DNA from: Mycobacterium kubicae
Lineage (GTDB): Bacteria; Actinomycetota; Actinomycetes; Mycobacteriales; Mycobacteriaceae
Assembly: GCF_015689175.1 (NCBI RefSeq)
Contig: NZ_CP065047.1
Location: 1,798,001-1,862,000 of the forward strand
Length of the DNA: 64,000 nt
Direction: 5' to 3'
Shown here: piece after piece, positions 50,204-61,117 of the stretch
How the letters are laid out: every line of letters starts with the position of its first letter
Numbering within the stretch: the first letter of the stretch is position 1
Notes under the pieces: model-generated
The model's input: only the letters and a program-made list of their open reading frames with translations
Told to the model about the DNA's origin: nothing
Database searches by the model: none
Translations under genes and position numbers: made by a program

Positions 50204-50275
50204 TGGGGTATGGTGTAATTGGCAACACAGCTGATTCTGGTTCAGCCATTCTAGGTTCGAGTCCTGGTACCCCAG
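50204..50275 (+). tRNA. tRNA-Gln (anticodon CTG)
   Basis: The 7-bp acceptor stem pairs TGGGGTA with TACCCCA. The anticodon stem GCTGA/TCAGC flanks the loop TTCTGGT with CTG in the middle, and the T-arm is CTAGG-TTCGAGT-CCTGG. The discriminator base is G and the 3' CCA is not encoded (GCAAAA follows). It reads CAG. It is charged through the GltX plus GatCAB route, both encoded in this window. Confidence 0.95.
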
Positions 50276-50347
50276 CAAAATCTCGCCCGCCCAAGCGATT
50301 AGGCGGGTGTATCGCGGTGAGCTATGCTGACTGCTCGGATCGGTTCT

Positions 50348-50423
50348 GGCCCCGTCGTCTAGCGGCCTAGGACGCCGCCCTCTCACGGCGGTAGCGTGGG
50401 TTCGAATCCCATCGGGGCTACCA
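50348..50423 (+). tRNA. tRNA-Glu (anticodon CTC)
   Basis: The acceptor stem GGCCCCG pairs with CGGGGCT (first pair G-U). The anticodon stem CCGCC/GGCGG flanks CTCTCAC with CTC central. The T-arm is GTGGG-TTCGAAT-CCCAT. CCA is encoded at 50421-50423, unlike the tRNA-Gln upstream. It reads GAG. The next gene ends 2 bp further on, on the other strand. Confidence 0.95.
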
Positions 50424-50424
50424 G

Positions 50425-50946
50425 TTATTGACCGATCTGCCCGTTGCCCTTCGCGGCCGGCGCCGTCGTCCCAGCCACCGGCATCTTCGGCAGGCCCAGC
50501 TTGCGGTGATCCCAGGAGCGGGTCCGCTGGCTGACGATGCGGACACCGACGCGCTTGTTCATCATCTGGTCCACGAACGGCTTGACTTCGTCGCTGTAGG
50601 GGCCGGTGTAGCGCTCCCAGACGCTGATTCCCACCCGGTGCAGGGCTTCGGGGTCCTCGACGATCTCGGCGGTGCCCTCGAACGACACGCCCCGCAACGT
50701 GTCGTAGGTGTCGCCGTCTTCGAGCAGGAAGCTCACCCGCGGATCGCGTTTGAGGTTGACCGCTTTCTGCGACTTGGCTTTGGTCTCGAGCCAGATCTCC
50801 CCGTCCACCACGGCGTACCACATGGCCGTCAGATGCGGTTGCCCGTCGCGGCCGATGGTGGCCAGGGTTCCGGTACGGCTCGAGTTGACGAAGTCGGCGA
50901 TCTCCGCCTCGGACATGACGATGTCGGCGCGCTGGTTGGTTCCCAT
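50425..50946 (-). CDS. Split-barrel flavin/F420-binding protein (Rv2991-like)
   Basis: A 173-residue pyridoxamine-phosphate-oxidase-fold protein: SRTGTLATIGRDGQPHLTAMWYAVVDGEIWLETKAKSQK with the Pro-His and the Trp-Tyr at the cofactor cleft, then RVSFLLEDGDTYDTLRGVSFEG. The closest family members in mycobacteria bind F420 rather than FMN. F420 synthesis gene fbiD lies in the same window, but cofactor choice is not proven by sequence. The C-terminal 25 residues (PVAGTTAPAAKGNG) are low-complexity. Confidence 0.82.
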   Translation of the reverse strand: MGTNQRADIVMSEAEIADFVNSSRTGTLATIGRDGQPHLTAMWYAVVDGEIWLETKAKSQKAVNLKRDPRVSFLLEDGDTYDTLRGVSFEGTAEIVEDPEALHRVGISVWERYTGPYSDEVKPFVDQMMNKRVGVRIVSQRTRSWDHRKLGLPKMPVAGTTAPAAKGNGQIGQ

Positions 50947-51082
50947 GGCGTCAGTCTGTCAGGCCGGGGGTCGCCCGTGTGCTTCGAGTGTGAAGTGGCG
51001 GCGCCGACTGTGCGCCGGTGGCGGGAACACCGCGAATTTCCCGCCGTGGCCGCTCACTCGGAGCCGTGTGCGCACACTGGGG

Positions 51083-51784
51083 CTAGAGCCGGCGCGCCAG
51101 GGCGTCGGCTGCGGCCAGCAGGTCGGCGGCCCACCGGGCACCGGGGCGGCGGCCGATGCGGTCGATGGGACCCGATACCGATATCGCGGCCACGACGATC
51201 CCGCGGCTGTCTCGCACCGGCGCGGAAACGCTTGCCACACCGGGTTCGCGCTCGGCCACACTTTGGGCCCAGCCGCGGCGGCGTACTTCGGCCAGCACCC
51301 GGTCGGTGAATTTCGCGGCCGGCAGCACGGCTGCCTGGGTCGCGGCGTCGCTGTAGGCCAGCAGCACTTTGGCGCCCGAACCTGCCGTCATTGGCAACCG
51401 CGCGCCCACGGGCACGGTATCGCGAAGCCCCGCAGGCGGTTCCAGTGCTGCCACGCAGACCCGGGAGGTGCCTTCCCGGCGATACAACTGAACGCTTTCC
51501 CCGGTGGTCTCGCGCAACTGCGGCAGCACCGCCGCGCTCGCCGCCAGCAGCGGATCGTTGACGTGGGCGGCCAATTCGGTGACCGCCGGGCCCAGCCGCC
51601 AGCGGCCCTCCTCGTCGCGCCCGAGCAGGCGGTGTACCTCCAATGCCGCCGCGAGCCGGTACGTGGTGGCCCTGGGCAGGCCGGTCCGCTCACACAGTTC
51701 GGCTAGCCCGCAGGGGGATTCCGCGATCGCGTGCAGCACGCCCACCGCTTTGTCTAGCACGCCGATACCGCTATGCTGTCTCAC
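51083..51784 (-). CDS. IclR-family regulator divergent from leuCD
   Basis: A 233-residue IclR protein, the same length as Rv2989. The N-terminal winged helix is VLDKAVGVLHAIAESPCGLAELCERTGLPRATTYRLAAALEVHRLLGRDEEGRW. The C-terminal effector domain holds LPMTAGSGAKVLLAYSD and EREPGVASVSAPVRDSRGIVVAAISVSGP. It uses a GTG start at 51784. Its relatives LtbR (Corynebacterium) and NdgR (Streptomyces) control leucine genes from the same position, and a palindromic site lies in the gap to leuC. It is therefore likely a leucine regulator. Confidence 0.88.
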   Translation of the reverse strand: MRQHSGIGVLDKAVGVLHAIAESPCGLAELCERTGLPRATTYRLAAALEVHRLLGRDEEGRWRLGPAVTELAAHVNDPLLAASAAVLPQLRETTGESVQLYRREGTSRVCVAALEPPAGLRDTVPVGARLPMTAGSGAKVLLAYSDAATQAAVLPAAKFTDRVLAEVRRRGWAQSVAEREPGVASVSAPVRDSRGIVVAAISVSGPIDRIGRRPGARWAADLLAAADALARRL

Positions 51785-51814
51785 AAGGAGATACTAGCGT
51801 CTCGCATTGTGAGA
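51779..51814. promoter_or_regulatory. Nested palindrome in the iclR-leuC gap
   Basis: A perfect 8-bp inverted repeat TCTCACAA (51779-51786) / TTGTGAGA (51807-51814) encloses two shorter TCTC...GAGA palindromes at 51779-51791 and 51800-51814. It lies across the start codon of the divergent IclR gene and about 50-85 bp upstream of leuC, where an IclR-type leucine regulator would bind. Confidence 0.55.
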
Positions 51815-51863
51815 TCACCAGCCCTGATGGTCAGCGAGCCGCACCGAACGAATAGAGGCACAA

Positions 51864-53288
51864 ATGTCCGCCGATACCCGCGCACCGCGCACCTTGGCCG
51901 AAAAGGTGTGGGAAGACCACGTGGTGGTCTCCGGCGCCAGTTCCGACGCTCCGGACCTGATCTACATCGATCTGCATCTGGTGCACGAGGTCACCAGTCC
52001 CCAGGCGTTCGACGGCCTGCGGTTGGCGGGGCGCCCGGTGCGCCGGCCCGACCTGACGATCGCCACCGAGGACCACAACGTGCCGACCCTTGACATCGAC
52101 AAGCCGATCGCCGATCCGGTGTCGCGCACGCAGGTCGAGACATTGCGCCGCAACTGCGCAGAATTCGGTATCCGCCTGCACCCGATGGGCGACCTCGATC
52201 AGGGCATCGTGCACGTCGTCGGGCCGCAACTGGGCCTCACCCAACCCGGAATGACCGTCGTGTGCGGCGACAGCCACACGTCCACCCACGGCGCATTCGG
52301 CGCGCTGGCCATGGGGATTGGTACCTCGGAGGTCGAGCACGTGCTGGCCACCCAGACGCTGCGGCTGCGTCCGTTCAAGACGATGGCGGTCAACGTCGAC
52401 GGTGAACTGCCTCCCGGCGTCTCGGCCAAAGACATCATCTTGGCCCTGATCGCCAAGATCGGCACCGGCGGCGGCCAGGGGCATGTCATCGAATACCGCG
52501 GCAGCGCCATCGAATCGCTGTCCATGGAAGGCCGGATGACGATCTGCAACATGAGCATCGAGGCCGGCGCCCGAGCCGGCATGGTCGCACCGGACGAAAC
52601 GACGTACGAGTTCCTGCGCGGTCGCCCGCATGCGCCCACCGGCGCCCAGTGGGACGCCGCACTGGCCTACTGGGAACAACTGCGCACCGACGACGGCGCC
52701 GTCTTCGACACCGAGGTGTATCTGGATGCCGCCTCGCTGAGCCCGTTCGTGACATGGGGCACCAACCCCGGCCAAGGGGTGCCGTTGAACGACGCCGTGC
52801 CGGATCCGGAGTTGATGACCGACGACGCGGCCCGCCAGGCGGCCGAGAAAGCGTTGGCCTACATGGACCTTCGACCCGGCCTGGCCATGCGCGATATCGG
52901 CGTCGACGCGGTGTTCGTCGGCTCCTGCACCAACGGCCGCATCGAGGATCTGCGCGTGGTCGCCGAGGTGTTGCGGGGCCGCAAGATCGCCGACGGAGTG
53001 CGGATGCTGGTGGTGCCCGGGTCGATGCGGGTCCGCGCGCAGGCCGAAGCCGAGGGGCTGGGCGAGATTTTCACCGCCGCCGGCGCCGAATGGCGGCAAG
53101 CGGGATGCTCTATGTGCCTTGGCATGAACCCCGATCAGCTGGCCCCGGGCGAGCGTTGTGCGGCGACATCGAACCGCAACTTCGAAGGGCGGCAGGGCAA
53201 GGGCGGTCGGACCCACTTGGTGTCTCCGGCAGTCGCCGCCGCCACCGCGGTGCGCGGCACCCTGTCCGCCCCGTCCGATTTGAATTGA
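51864..53288 (+). CDS. leuC: 3-isopropylmalate dehydratase large subunit
   Basis: A 474-residue aconitase-fold enzyme. The three 4Fe-4S ligands are Cys in [14 protein letters not shown] and the two cysteines of [10 protein letters not shown], and [16 protein letters not shown] is the family motif. It isomerises 2-isopropylmalate in leucine synthesis and works as a heterodimer with LeuD, whose gene starts 23 bp after. It starts at the ATG at 51864. Confidence 0.97.
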   Translation: MSADTRAPRTLAEKVWEDHVVVSGASSDAPDLIYIDLHLVHEVTSPQAFDGLRLAGRPVRRPDLTIATEDHNVPTLDIDKPIADPVSRTQVETLRRNCAEFGIRLHPMGDLDQGIVHVVGPQLGLTQPGMTVVCGDSHTSTHGAFGALAMGIGTSEVEHVLATQTLRLRPFKTMAVNVDGELPPGVSAKDIILALIAKIGTGGGQGHVIEYRGSAIESLSMEGRMTICNMSIEAGARAGMVAPDETTYEFLRGRPHAPTGAQWDAALAYWEQLRTDDGAVFDTEVYLDAASLSPFVTWGTNPGQGVPLNDAVPDPELMTDDAARQAAEKALAYMDLRPGLAMRDIGVDAVFVGSCTNGRIEDLRVVAEVLRGRKIADGVRMLVVPGSMRVRAQAEAEGLGEIFTAAGAEWRQAGCSMCLGMNPDQLAPGERCAATSNRNFEGRQGKGGRTHLVSPAVAAATAVRGTLSAPSDLN

Positions 53289-53311
53289 CCTGAGCGAAAT
53301 TAGGGGAAGAG

Positions 53312-53908
53312 ATGGAAGCCTTTCACACCCATACCGGTATCGGCGTGCCGCTGCGGCGGTCGAATGTCGATACGGATCAGATCATTCCCGCCGTCTATCT
53401 GAAGCGTGTCACCCGAACCGGATTCGAGGACGGCTTGTTTGCGAGTTGGCGCTCGGATCCGTCATTCGTGCTAAACCTCAGCCCCTTTGACCGCGGTTCG
53501 GTCTTGGTCGCCGGGCCCGATTTCGGCACCGGGTCCTCCCGCGAGCACGCGGTGTGGGCGCTGATGGACTACGGATTCCGGGTGGTTATCTCCTCTCGGT
53601 TCGGCGACATTTTCCGCGGCAACGCGGGCAAGGCGGGCCTGCTGGCGGCCGAAGTGGACCAAGATGGTGTCGAACTTCTCTGGAAGCTGATCGAGCAGAA
53701 TCCAGGGCTGGAAATCACTGTCAATCTTCAAGATCGAAATATCACCGCCGCAACGGCGGTGCTGCCGTTCAAGATTGACGATCACACCGCCTGGCGACTG
53801 CTGGAAGGTCTCGACGATATAGCCCTTACGCTGCGGAAACTCGACGAAATCGAGTCTTTCGAGGCGGCCTACCCGGACTGGAAACCGCGCACCTTACCCA
53901 CCTCCTGA
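53312..53908 (+). CDS. leuD: 3-isopropylmalate dehydratase small subunit
   Basis: A 198-residue swivelling domain. It carries the [26 protein letters not shown] opening and [26 protein letters not shown], the substrate-recognition motif. It completes the LeuCD enzyme. The ATG at 53312 follows GGGGAAGA. The ~217 bp after it to hupB holds the hupB promoter. Confidence 0.97.
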   Translation: MEAFHTHTGIGVPLRRSNVDTDQIIPAVYLKRVTRTGFEDGLFASWRSDPSFVLNLSPFDRGSVLVAGPDFGTGSSREHAVWALMDYGFRVVISSRFGDIFRGNAGKAGLLAAEVDQDGVELLWKLIEQNPGLEITVNLQDRNITAATAVLPFKIDDHTAWRLLEGLDDIALTLRKLDEIESFEAAYPDWKPRTLPTS

Positions 53909-54043
53909 CGGCGTCGAAGGAGCCGAATTCCGGCCTCCTTCCGGCCTTACCCGAGCCCCCGAATTGGGGTGCGCCACCGACCAAGGGCGGCAACCGGATT
54001 GCGAAAATAGGCAGTCGCGCGGCCGTGAAATTGCGCGTGGCTC

Positions 54044-54073
54044 TTGGAAATTTGCTGGGTAAGGGTTTACCGT
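54044..54073 (+). promoter_or_regulatory. Predicted hupB promoter (TTGGAA-N18-TACCGT)
   Basis: The -35-like TTGGAA at 54044-54049 and the -10 TACCGT at 54068-54073 have an 18-bp spacer. They would start the transcript near 54080, about 46 nt before the hupB ATG, with GGAGG at 54115-54119 as ribosome binding site. Confidence 0.55.
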
Positions 54074-54125
54074 GTCCACTAGTCGGTTCCGAAAAACGAG
54101 AACCCACTAGCTTCGGAGGGTTTGG

Positions 54126-54791
54126 ATGAACAAAGCAGAGCTCATCGACGTACTCACACAGAAATTGGGCTCGGACCGTCGGCAGGCGACCGCTGCCGTC
54201 GAGAATGTCGTGGACACGATCGTGCGTGCGGTGCACAAGGGTGACAGCGTCACCATTACCGGATTCGGTGTTTTCGAGCAGCGCCGTCGCGCGGCTCGGG
54301 TGGCTCGCAATCCGCGCACCGGCGAAACGGTGAAGGTGAAGCCGACGTCCGTCCCGGCGTTCCGTCCAGGAGCTCAATTCAAAGCGGTTGTCTCTGGCGC
54401 ACAGCGTCTCCCGTCCGAGGGCCCCGCGGTGAAGCGCGGCTCGACCGCCGGCGCCGCCAAGAAGACCGCCAAGAAGTCGCCCGCCAAGAAGACGGCGAGC
54501 AAGTCCACGTCTTCGGCGGCCAAGAAGACCGCGAGCAAGGCGCCGGCCAAGAAGGCAGCGACCAAGGCGCCCGCCAAGAAGGCGGCGACCAAGGCACCGG
54601 CCAAGAAGGCGGCGACCAAGGCTCCGGCCAAGAAGACGGCGACCAAGGCTTCGAAGACGACCACCAAGGCTCCGGCCCGCAAGGCAGCGACCAAGGCGCC
54701 GGCCAAGAAGAGCACGTCTTCGGCGGCCAAGAAGACCGCGAGCAAGGCTCCGGCCAAGAAGGCCACGAGCACCCGCCGCGGGCGCAAGTAG
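54126..54791 (+). CDS. hupB: HU-type nucleoid protein with lysine-rich tail (HupB/MDP1)
   Basis: A 221-residue HU homologue, slightly longer than the 214 of M. tuberculosis. Residues 1-90 form the HU DNA-bending domain ([49 protein letters not shown]). From about 100 it has the mycobacterium-specific tail of [13 protein letters not shown] repeats similar to histone H1. It compacts DNA, and the tail is acetylated and methylated in relatives. The tail repeats are also tandem at DNA level (27-bp units), so length can vary by recombination. A strong hairpin terminates it. Confidence 0.97.
   Translation: MNKAELIDVLTQKLGSDRRQATAAVENVVDTIVRAVHKGDSVTITGFGVFEQRRRAARVARNPRTGETVKVKPTSVPAFRPGAQFKAVVSGAQRLPSEGPAVKRGSTAGAAKKTAKKSPAKKTASKSTSSAAKKTASKAPAKKAATKAPAKKAATKAPAKKAATKAPAKKTATKASKTTTKAPARKAATKAPAKKSTSSAAKKTASKAPAKKATSTRRGRK
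54537..54644 (+). repeat. Tandem 27-bp repeats inside hupB (four units)
   Basis: Four back-to-back 27-bp units (54537, 54564, 54591 and 54618) each encode the nonapeptide KAPAKKAAT (KTAT at the end of the last). They differ at only a few synonymous positions, so slippage or unequal recombination could change the copy number of the tail. Confidence 0.85.
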
Positions 54792-54799
54792 TCCTCAAC

Positions 54800-54847
54800 C
54801 GCGAATACCCTTCGCCTGGCAGCGATGCCTGGCGAAGGGTATTCGCG
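54800..54847. terminator. Hairpin between convergent hupB and mutT1
   Basis: A perfect 17-bp inverted repeat (54800-54816 with 54831-54847) with a further 4-bp stem GGCA/TGCC around a GCGA loop inside. No T-tract follows on either strand. It sits between the two convergent stop codons and probably ends both transcripts, the long-stem, no-U type reported for mycobacteria. Confidence 0.75.
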
Positions 54848-54850
54848 CGT

Positions 54851-55792
54851 CTAGGCCTTGACGTTGGCCGCCAGGGCGCCGCCGATGTGGTCGGCTGCCA
54901 GCAGCTTGCCCTCTCGCAGCGACAGCACCCACGTACTGCCCTTGTGATTCCGCGCCTTGTCGGCACGCACGCCGTCGCGCTGACACCACCACTCGATCAA
55001 GTCCGGAATCACCTTGCCCTGAGAGCAGATCACCGGCGTGCCCGGCGCGGCGGCGATCTCCAGCACTCGGTGCCGGCCGCGTTTCGGGCTTTTGGCGTAG
55101 GCCTCTTCGCTCAGGGTGGGCTCGTCGATGACGGCCACGCCCAGTTCTGCGGCCAGCGGTTCGACGGTCTGATAGCAGCGCACCCGATCGGCGGAATGCA
55201 CATCGGTGGCTCCGAACGCCAGTAGCTGGCCAACCAGTGCTTCGGCCTGGGCGCGCCCCTTCTTGTCCAACGGGCGTTTGGTGTCGTCGCCTTTGAACCG
55301 CGACTTGTTGCCGGCGGTGCCGTGTCGCACGATGAGCACGGTCTTCGTGTCGGGCGGGTGCTTGGCGAACCGGCGCAAGACCTTTCGATCTTGGGCGTAT
55401 TGAAGTCTCTTCATGGCGTCTTTCACCGGCAGCCAGATCAGTTCGTCGACCTCATTGCCACTGGCGAAAGTGCCGCCATTGCTGCGCGCCGCCCAGTAGT
55501 GCACTTTCTTGATGCCCTGGTCGACCGGATATGTCACCGTGGCAAGCCGGCGGCCCAAATGCGCGTGCTGGCCGGTCTCCTCGAGCACCTCCCGCACGGC
55601 CGCAACCGGCGCCGTCTCACCGGGATCCACTTTCCCTTTGGGCAGCGACCAGTCGTCGTAGCGGGGCCGGTGAATCACGGCGATCTCGACCGACTTCGCC
55701 TCGGACGGCGCCGGCCGCCACAACACGGCGCCGGCGGCATAGACGGTCCGGCCTCCGGAACGCCGGCGCGCCGACGAGCTCTGGTTCGACAC
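54851..55792 (-). CDS. mutT1: MutT1: Nudix hydrolase fused to a histidine-phosphatase domain
   Basis: A 313-residue two-domain protein. Residues 15-130 form a Nudix domain with the box [20 protein letters not shown] from Gly53. From 150 there is a phosphoglycerate-mutase-like domain with [10 protein letters not shown] (Arg156-His157). This fusion is the mycobacterial MutT1, which hydrolyses 8-oxo-dGTP/GTP and related dinucleotides to prevent mutation. It lies just downstream of ppk1 on the same strand and converges with hupB. Confidence 0.93.
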   Translation of the reverse strand: MSNQSSSARRRSGGRTVYAAGAVLWRPAPSEAKSVEIAVIHRPRYDDWSLPKGKVDPGETAPVAAVREVLEETGQHAHLGRRLATVTYPVDQGIKKVHYWAARSNGGTFASGNEVDELIWLPVKDAMKRLQYAQDRKVLRRFAKHPPDTKTVLIVRHGTAGNKSRFKGDDTKRPLDKKGRAQAEALVGQLLAFGATDVHSADRVRCYQTVEPLAAELGVAVIDEPTLSEEAYAKSPKRGRHRVLEIAAAPGTPVICSQGKVIPDLIEWWCQRDGVRADKARNHKGSTWVLSLREGKLLAADHIGGALAANVKA

Positions 55793-55869
55793 CTCAACTC
55801 CTGCAGGTCAATTCGGCCCGGGCCACGCGCAGGGAGTGCGGTGACCCGGGATTACCGTCACAACAGCTG

Positions 55870-58068
55870 TCAGGGACTGCGGTGCCGCTCCATGAGCGAC
55901 ACCTGGTGATCGCGCACGCTTTCACCATCCTGTGGCGACGCGGTCCACTGACCGTCGGAGCCCAGTTCCCAACACCGGGTCGACGGATCCAGCGCGGACT
56001 CGAACAGATCGTCGAGCTGCGCGGTGAGCCTGGGGTCCTTGACTTGAACCAGGACTTCCACCCGCCGATCCAGGTTGCGGTGCATCATGTCGGCGCTGCC
56101 GATCCAGAATTCGTCGATGGCGCCGAAATGGATGATCCGCGAATGCTCCAGGAAGCGCCCGAGAATCGAACGCACCGAGATGTTCTCGGAAAGGTCCGGG
56201 GTTCCGGGGCGCAGCGCGCAGATCCCGCGCACGACCACCTCGATCCGCACTCCGGCCTGCGATGCCCGATAGAGCGCATCGATGACCTGCTCATCGACCA
56301 AAGCGTTCATCTTGAGCCGAATGTGGCCGTTGCCCGTCTCCTGGTGCGCTGCGACTTCGCGCTCGACGCGTTCGATGATGCCGCGGCGAATCCCGTGCGG
56401 GGCCACCAAAAGGTTGCGGTAGGACAACTTTCGCGAGTAGCCGGTAAGGGTGTTGAACAGGTCGGTGAGGTCGGCACCGATGTCGGGATCCGCCGTCAGA
56501 AGACCCAGGTCCTCGTACAGTCTCGCCGTCTTGCTGTTGTAGTTGCCCGTTCCCACATGGCAGTAGCGGCGAATGATCGATCCCTCCCGGCGCACCACCA
56601 GACAGGTCTTGCAGTGCGTCTTGAGCCCGACGATGCCGTATGCCACATGCACGCCCACCTTTTCCAGCGCGCGGGCCCATTGAATGTTGGCCTGCTCGTC
56701 GAAACGAGCCTTGATCTCGACCAGCGCCACCACTTGCTTCCCGGCTTCGGCGGCGTCGATCAAAGCCCGCACGATCGGTGAGTCACCGGAGGTGCGGTAC
56801 AACGTCTGCTTGATCGCCAGCACATTGGGGTCCGCGGCGGCTTGCTCGATGAATCGCTGCACGCTCGTGGAGAACGAGTCATAGGGGTGGTGCACCAGCA
56901 CGTCACCTTCGCGCAGGGTGGCAAAAATGCTTCTGGGCGTTTCCCTTTCGGCGAAGGCGGGGTGGGTGGCGGGAACGAACGTGCGGTCCTTGAGGTCCGG
57001 CCGATCCACCCCATAGATCTGCCACAACGACGCCAGATCCAACAGCCCGGGCACCTCGATGACATCGCCGGGATGCACATCGAGTTCGCGCAGCAGCAGT
57101 TCCAGCATGCTTTCGGTCATGTCGTCGGCGACTTCCAGCCGAACCGGCGACCCGAATCGACGGCGCGCGAGTTCTCGCTCCAGTGCCTGCAGCAGGTCCT
57201 CGTCGCGGTCCTCCTCGACTTCGAAGTCCGCGTTGCGGGTGATCCGGAAGGCATGGTGCTCGACGACTTCCATACCCGGGAACAGCACCGGGAGGAACGC
57301 CGCGATCAGTTCCTCGAGCGGCAGGAACCGGTGTACCCGCCGTTCTTCACCGTCGGCGTCCCGCTGCCCGCCGAGTTCCACGAAGCGATCGACGTTGTCG
57401 GGCACCTTGACTCGGGCGAAGTGCTGTCCGCCGTCTTCGGGTTGGCGGACCGTCACGGCGAGGTTCAGGCTCAGGCCGCTCACGAACGGGAAGGGGTGAG
57501 CCGGGTCGACGGCCAACGGGGTGAGAACGGGGAAGACCTGCTCATTGAAGTAGGTCGACAGTTCATCGCGCTCGCGCTCGTCCAGGTCGGCCCACGTGAC
57601 TACATATATGCCTTCTTCGGCGAGCGCCGGGCGCACCGCATCGAGGAAGACCTGTGCGTGCCGGCTGGCGATTTGCTGAGTCTGCTCACCGATGCGGCGC
57701 AGTTGTTCGCGGGGGGTCAATCCGTCGGCGGAGCGGACCGACAGGCCCATCTGGTCGCGGCGCTTGAGTCCGGCGACCCGGACCATGTAGAACTCGTCGA
57801 GGTTGGAGGCGAAGATCGCCAGGAACTTCGCCCGCTCCAGCAACGGCATGGAGTTGTCCGCGGCCAAGGCGAGCACGCGGGCGTTGAAGTCCAGCCAGCT
57901 CAGTTCGCGGTTGAGGTACCGCTCATCTGGCAACTGATCGGTGATGGCGGCGGGTGTGGCGGCCGGTGGCGCTGCCAGTGAGTCGCTTGGAGCCCACGAA
58001 TTCTCGTCGGTGCGGGCCTCGGCCTCTGGGCTGGCTTCGATATCGGTCACCTTGCGATCATTGCTCAT
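55870..58068 (-). CDS. ppk1: Polyphosphate kinase 1
   Basis: A 732-residue PPK1. The domains run N, head, C1 and C2. [16 protein letters not shown] is near the N-terminus, [15 protein letters not shown] follows, and the catalytic region holds [13 protein letters not shown] and [23 protein letters not shown], with the autophosphorylated His and the second catalytic His. It makes polyphosphate reversibly from ATP and supports stress survival. The ATG at 58068 starts the acidic disordered lead. A GTG one codon earlier and an ATG at 58095 are alternatives. It lies between fbiD and mutT1, so the three may be one operon. Confidence 0.96.
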   Translation of the reverse strand: MSNDRKVTDIEASPEAEARTDENSWAPSDSLAAPPAATPAAITDQLPDERYLNRELSWLDFNARVLALAADNSMPLLERAKFLAIFASNLDEFYMVRVAGLKRRDQMGLSVRSADGLTPREQLRRIGEQTQQIASRHAQVFLDAVRPALAEEGIYVVTWADLDERERDELSTYFNEQVFPVLTPLAVDPAHPFPFVSGLSLNLAVTVRQPEDGGQHFARVKVPDNVDRFVELGGQRDADGEERRVHRFLPLEELIAAFLPVLFPGMEVVEHHAFRITRNADFEVEEDRDEDLLQALERELARRRFGSPVRLEVADDMTESMLELLLRELDVHPGDVIEVPGLLDLASLWQIYGVDRPDLKDRTFVPATHPAFAERETPRSIFATLREGDVLVHHPYDSFSTSVQRFIEQAAADPNVLAIKQTLYRTSGDSPIVRALIDAAEAGKQVVALVEIKARFDEQANIQWARALEKVGVHVAYGIVGLKTHCKTCLVVRREGSIIRRYCHVGTGNYNSKTARLYEDLGLLTADPDIGADLTDLFNTLTGYSRKLSYRNLLVAPHGIRRGIIERVEREVAAHQETGNGHIRLKMNALVDEQVIDALYRASQAGVRIEVVVRGICALRPGTPDLSENISVRSILGRFLEHSRIIHFGAIDEFWIGSADMMHRNLDRRVEVLVQVKDPRLTAQLDDLFESALDPSTRCWELGSDGQWTASPQDGESVRDHQVSLMERHRSP

Positions 58069-58164
58069 CACCCGGCGGTGCTGCCAGCAGTCCATGGACT
58101 AATTACCGGCATGCACCGCCCGTTGGTGCGCCATTAACCCGTCGGAAATCTTTGCCGAGGTACT

Positions 58165-58869
<705 letters not shown>

Positions 58870-58916
58870 CTAGGGTGTAGCGGCTGCCGATGGCGTGATA
58901 GACGAATGGGGTGGTG

Positions 58917-59924
58917 ATGGCCAGCACGGGAACCGTCGCGGTGATGGGCGCCGGGGCATGGGGCACGGTGCTGGCCAAGGTGCTCGCCGACGCCGGCGGA
59001 GAGGTCACGTTGTGGGCGCGCCGCCCCCAGGTTGCCGAACAGATCAACGCCACCCATTCCAATCCCGACTACTTGCCCGGCACACCGCTACCCGCCGGCA
59101 TCCACGCCACCGCCGATCCGCAGGAAGCACTGGCCGGCGCCTCCACCGTGCTGCTGGGCGTCCCGGCGCAGACAATGCGGGCCAACCTCGAGCAGTGGAA
59201 CGGCTTGATGGCCGAGGGCGCGACCTTGGTCAGCCTCGCCAAAGGCATCGAGCTGAACACCCTCATGCGGATGAGCCAGGTGATCGTTTCGGTGACGGGA
59301 GTGGACCCGTCGCAGGTGGCGGTGATCTCCGGACCCAACCTGGCCAGCGAGATCGCCCAGGGCCAGCCCGCCGCCACCGTCATCGCCTGCAGCGACTCCG
59401 GTCGCGCGGTGACGTTACAACGCTTCTTCAACAGCGGCTACTTCCGCCCGTACACCAACTCCGACGTGGTCGGCACCGAGATCGGCGGCGCCTGCAAGAA
59501 CGTGATCGCCTTGGCCTGCGGAATGGCCGTGGGCGTCGGGCTGGGGGAGAACACCGCGGCGGCCATCATCACCCGCGGGCTGGCCGAAATCATGCGGCTG
59601 GGGCTGGCGCTCGGCGCCAAGGGCGCGACCCTGGCCGGGTTGGCCGGGGTCGGGGACCTGGTCGCCACCTGCACCTCGCCGCATTCCCGCAACCGTTCGC
59701 TGGGTGAACGGCTGGGCCGCGGCGAGTCCATCGAGGTGGCGTTGCACGGTCGAGACGGGCACGTCGTCGAGGGTGTGACGTCGTGCGAATCGATTCTGTC
59801 GCTCGCGTCCAGTTACGACGTGGAGATGCCGCTCACCGACGCCGTACACCAAGTGTGCCACCGGGGCCTGTCGGTGACCGAGGCGATAGCGTTGCTGCTG
59901 GGCCGCAGAACCAAGCCGGAATGA
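58917..59924 (+). CDS. gpsA: Glycerol-3-phosphate dehydrogenase, NAD(P)+
   Basis: A 335-residue GpsA. The NAD loop [20 protein letters not shown] is at the start. [16 protein letters not shown] and the catalytic Lys segment [17 protein letters not shown] are present, with [25 protein letters not shown] near the end. It reduces dihydroxyacetone phosphate to sn-glycerol 3-phosphate for phospholipids. Two GTG codons at 58911 and 58914 precede the chosen ATG at 58917. ddlA starts 76 bp downstream in the same direction. The same enzyme in M. tuberculosis is called gpdA2. Confidence 0.95.
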   Translation: MASTGTVAVMGAGAWGTVLAKVLADAGGEVTLWARRPQVAEQINATHSNPDYLPGTPLPAGIHATADPQEALAGASTVLLGVPAQTMRANLEQWNGLMAEGATLVSLAKGIELNTLMRMSQVIVSVTGVDPSQVAVISGPNLASEIAQGQPAATVIACSDSGRAVTLQRFFNSGYFRPYTNSDVVGTEIGGACKNVIALACGMAVGVGLGENTAAAIITRGLAEIMRLGLALGAKGATLAGLAGVGDLVATCTSPHSRNRSLGERLGRGESIEVALHGRDGHVVEGVTSCESILSLASSYDVEMPLTDAVHQVCHRGLSVTEAIALLLGRRTKPE

Positions 59925-60000
59925 GACGCGACACAGGGAAACCCAGCTCAGCGCCGCAGGTCCGGCCTGCCGGCGCCCCACCCGGTAGCCTCTTTAGCTT

Positions 60001-61113
60001 GTGAGTGCCAGCGACCGGCTGATCCGCGTTGCCGTCGTGTTCGGCGGACGCAGCAACGAGCACGCCATCTCCTGCGTGTCGGCCGGCAGCATCCTGCGCC
60101 ATCTGGACCCCGAGCGCTTCGACGTCATCGCGGTCGGCATCACCCCGGAGGGTTCCTGGGTACTCACCGACGCCACGCCGGAATCGCTGGCCATCACCGA
60201 TCGGCAGCTGCCCTCGGTGACCGCGGACTCGGGCACCGAGTTGGCGTTGCCGGCCGATCCGCGTCGCGGCGGCCAACTGGTGTCGCTGCCGCCCGGCGCC
60301 GGTGAGGTGCTCGGCTCGGTCGACGTGGTGTTCCCCGTGCTGCACGGCCCGTATGGCGAGGACGGCACCGTGCAAGGGCTGCTGGAGCTGGCCGGGGTGC
60401 CGTACGTGGGCGCGGGTGTGCTGGCCAGTGCCGCGGGCATGGACAAGGAATTCACCAAGAAGCTGCTGCTTGCCGACAACTTGCCGGTGGGCGACCACGC
60501 GGTGCTTCGCCCGGCCCGGGTGGACCTGGATCACGAGGAACGCGAGCGGCTGGGATTGCCGGTGTTCGTCAAGCCCGCGCGCGGCGGCTCGTCAATCGGC
60601 GTGAGTCGGGTGACGAGCTGGGATCAGCTGCCCGCCGCCATCGCCGAGGCTCGCCGCCACGACCCGAAGGTGATTGTCGAGGCGGCCATCAACGGCCGGG
60701 AGCTGGAATGCGGTGTGCTCGAAATGCCCGACGGCACAATCGAAGCCAGCACGCTGGGGGAGATCCGGGTGGCCGGGGTGCGGGGACGGGAAGACTCTTT
60801 CTACGACTTCGCGACCAAATACCTCGACGACGCCGCCGAACTGGACGTGCCGGCCAAGGTCGACGACGACGTTGCGGATGCGGTGCGGCAGTTGGCCATT
60901 CGCGCGTTCAAAGCCATCGACTGCCAAGGCCTGGCGCGGGTGGACTTCTTCTTGACCGAGGACGGGCCGGTGATCAACGAGATCAACACGATGCCCGGAT
61001 TCACCACGATTTCGATGTTTCCCCGGATGTGGGCGGCCAGCGGAGTGGACTATCCCACGCTGGTCGCCACCATGGTGCAGACAGCGCTGGCGCGCGGTGT
61101 GGGTCTGCGCTGA
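60001..61113 (+). CDS. ddlA: D-alanine-D-alanine ligase
   Basis: A 370-residue ATP-grasp ligase. [19 protein letters not shown] opens it. [18 protein letters not shown] forms the ATP loop, [23 protein letters not shown] the metal site, and the substrate loop region HGPYGEDGT lies earlier. It makes D-Ala-D-Ala for peptidoglycan and is the target of D-cycloserine. It uses GTG at 60001 as start. Confidence 0.97.
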   Translation: MSASDRLIRVAVVFGGRSNEHAISCVSAGSILRHLDPERFDVIAVGITPEGSWVLTDATPESLAITDRQLPSVTADSGTELALPADPRRGGQLVSLPPGAGEVLGSVDVVFPVLHGPYGEDGTVQGLLELAGVPYVGAGVLASAAGMDKEFTKKLLLADNLPVGDHAVLRPARVDLDHEERERLGLPVFVKPARGGSSIGVSRVTSWDQLPAAIAEARRHDPKVIVEAAINGRELECGVLEMPDGTIEASTLGEIRVAGVRGREDSFYDFATKYLDDAAELDVPAKVDDDVADAVRQLAIRAFKAIDCQGLARVDFFLTEDGPVINEINTMPGFTTISMFPRMWAASGVDYPTLVATMVQTALARGVGLR

Positions 61114-61117
61114 CGGT

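Noticed and set aside
54537..54644. Repeats that resemble a CRISPR array
   Set aside because: The units are contiguous with no spacers and lie in frame inside hupB, coding for the lysine-rich tail.
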